From assembly GCA_009842375.1 (NCBI GenBank), contig VYFM01000478.1:1-5269 (forward strand): a stretch of DNA of 5,269 nucleotides, read 5' to 3'. Origin of the DNA: Candidatus Poribacteria bacterium. GTDB taxonomy: Bacteria; Poribacteria; WGA-4E; WGA-3G. Made by a program: the position numbers and the translations under genes. Positions 5,047 to 5,269 of this stretch are shown piece by piece. Every line of letters begins with the position of its first letter. The stretch's first letter is position 1. The notes beneath the pieces are model-generated. The model saw only the letters and a program-made list of their open reading frames with translations, had not been told where the DNA came from and searched no databases.

Positions 5047-5085
5047 ATCCGCGTTCATCCGTGTTATCCGCGTCATCCGCGATTC
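5047..5085. repeat. Tandem ATCCGCGT-like units, array 2
   Basis: ATCCGCGTTC, ATCCGTGTT, ATCCGCGTC and ATCCGCGATTC run head to tail, matching array 1 at 4745. A third array seems to begin at 5263 (ATCCGCG) and is cut off by the window edge. Confidence 0.7.
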
Positions 5086-5107
5086 TGACGATTAGGCGGA
5101 CGAAGAG

Positions 5108-5269
5108 ATGTCGGACATCGCTACGCTCACTCCGACCTACGAGAACGAGACAAATCCTTGTCGGAGGTCGATTTGCTCGCTCCGACGGACGAAGAGCTGC
5201 TACATCGCGACCGAGAGGTCGCTCCTACAGAAGAGAATACATAGACATCAAACCCCTCTTCCATCCGCG
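5108..5269. repeat. Direct repeat of 216-bp period, copy 2 (cut by window end)
   Basis: Matches 4892-5053 at 159 of 162 bases. The differences are GG to CA at 5116-5117 and G to A at 5129, which weaken its first stem-loop; the rest is identical. The copy is still matching at the last base, so the true repeat extends beyond the window. Confidence 0.9.

Larger units (their letters stand above)
4892..5053. repeat. Direct repeat of 216-bp period, copy 1
   Basis: These 162 bp recur at 5108-5269 with only three mismatches, all within the first 22 bases. The unit contains two GTCGGAG stem-loops, the GCGACC-GAGA-GGTCGC hairpin and a conserved tail running into the second ATCCGCGT array. Confidence 0.9.
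4452..5269. other. Long non-coding region: sigma-gene leader, then repeat mosaic
   Basis: These 818 bp hold no credible gene. The first 170 bp are the sigma-gene leader, proposed promoter and T-rich tracts. The remainder is almost entirely short repeats: GTCTGAATC-GCGGAT units in both orientations, tandem ATCCGCGT runs, one GGAA-loop hairpin, GTCGGAG stem-loops, a GCGACC hairpin, and a direct duplication of 216-bp period. Open frames through it exist because the repeats lack stop codons. Confidence 0.75.

Noticed and set aside
4856..5095. Open frame through the right-hand repeats
   Set aside because: Consists of palindromic repeat units that happen to lack stops; no protein-like pattern.

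Overview
The window carries two protein genes in convergent orientation, both encoding beta-propeller proteins, separated and flanked by repeat-dense non-coding DNA. Three traits together resemble Candidatus Poribacteria (sponge-associated or marine) or a similar large, repeat-rich bacterial genome: an ECF sigma factor fused to a long propeller, an exported WD40 protein, and several families of short palindromic repeats. This assignment is inference from style; no marker gene is present.

Layout. (1) 20-1057, plus strand: an exported protein with a signal peptide and seven WD40-type repeats, enough for one closed seven-bladed propeller. (2) 1058-1520, intergenic between the two 3' ends: a G/C-rich hairpin inside a 73-bp element with 9-bp terminal inverted repeats, three copies of a perfect CACAAACT-GGAA-AGTTTGTG hairpin, GTCGGGT and GTCGGAG stem-loops, and a strong intrinsic terminator (1378-1413) serving the plus-strand gene. 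(3) 1521-4451, minus strand: a 976-residue protein. An N-terminal ECF-type sigma factor (sigma2 and sigma4) is joined through a linker and one predicted transmembrane helix to a roughly 700-residue C-terminal region of Asp-box (BNR/YCF48/sortilin-like) propeller repeats. (4) 4452-5269, non-coding: a likely sigma-gene promoter with a perfect TATAAT, a palindrome-bearing 5' leader, T-rich tracts, then a mosaic of repeats that includes a 216-bp-period direct duplication running off the right edge.

How it may work. The sigma fusion looks like a one-chain transmembrane regulator: a promoter-recognition module in the cytoplasm and a probable binding propeller outside the membrane, with no separate anti-sigma gene in the window. 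The WD40 protein is also exported. Whether it is a partner, a target or merely a neighbour cannot be told from sequence. The fusion architecture is the most interesting item here; the repeat mosaic is second.
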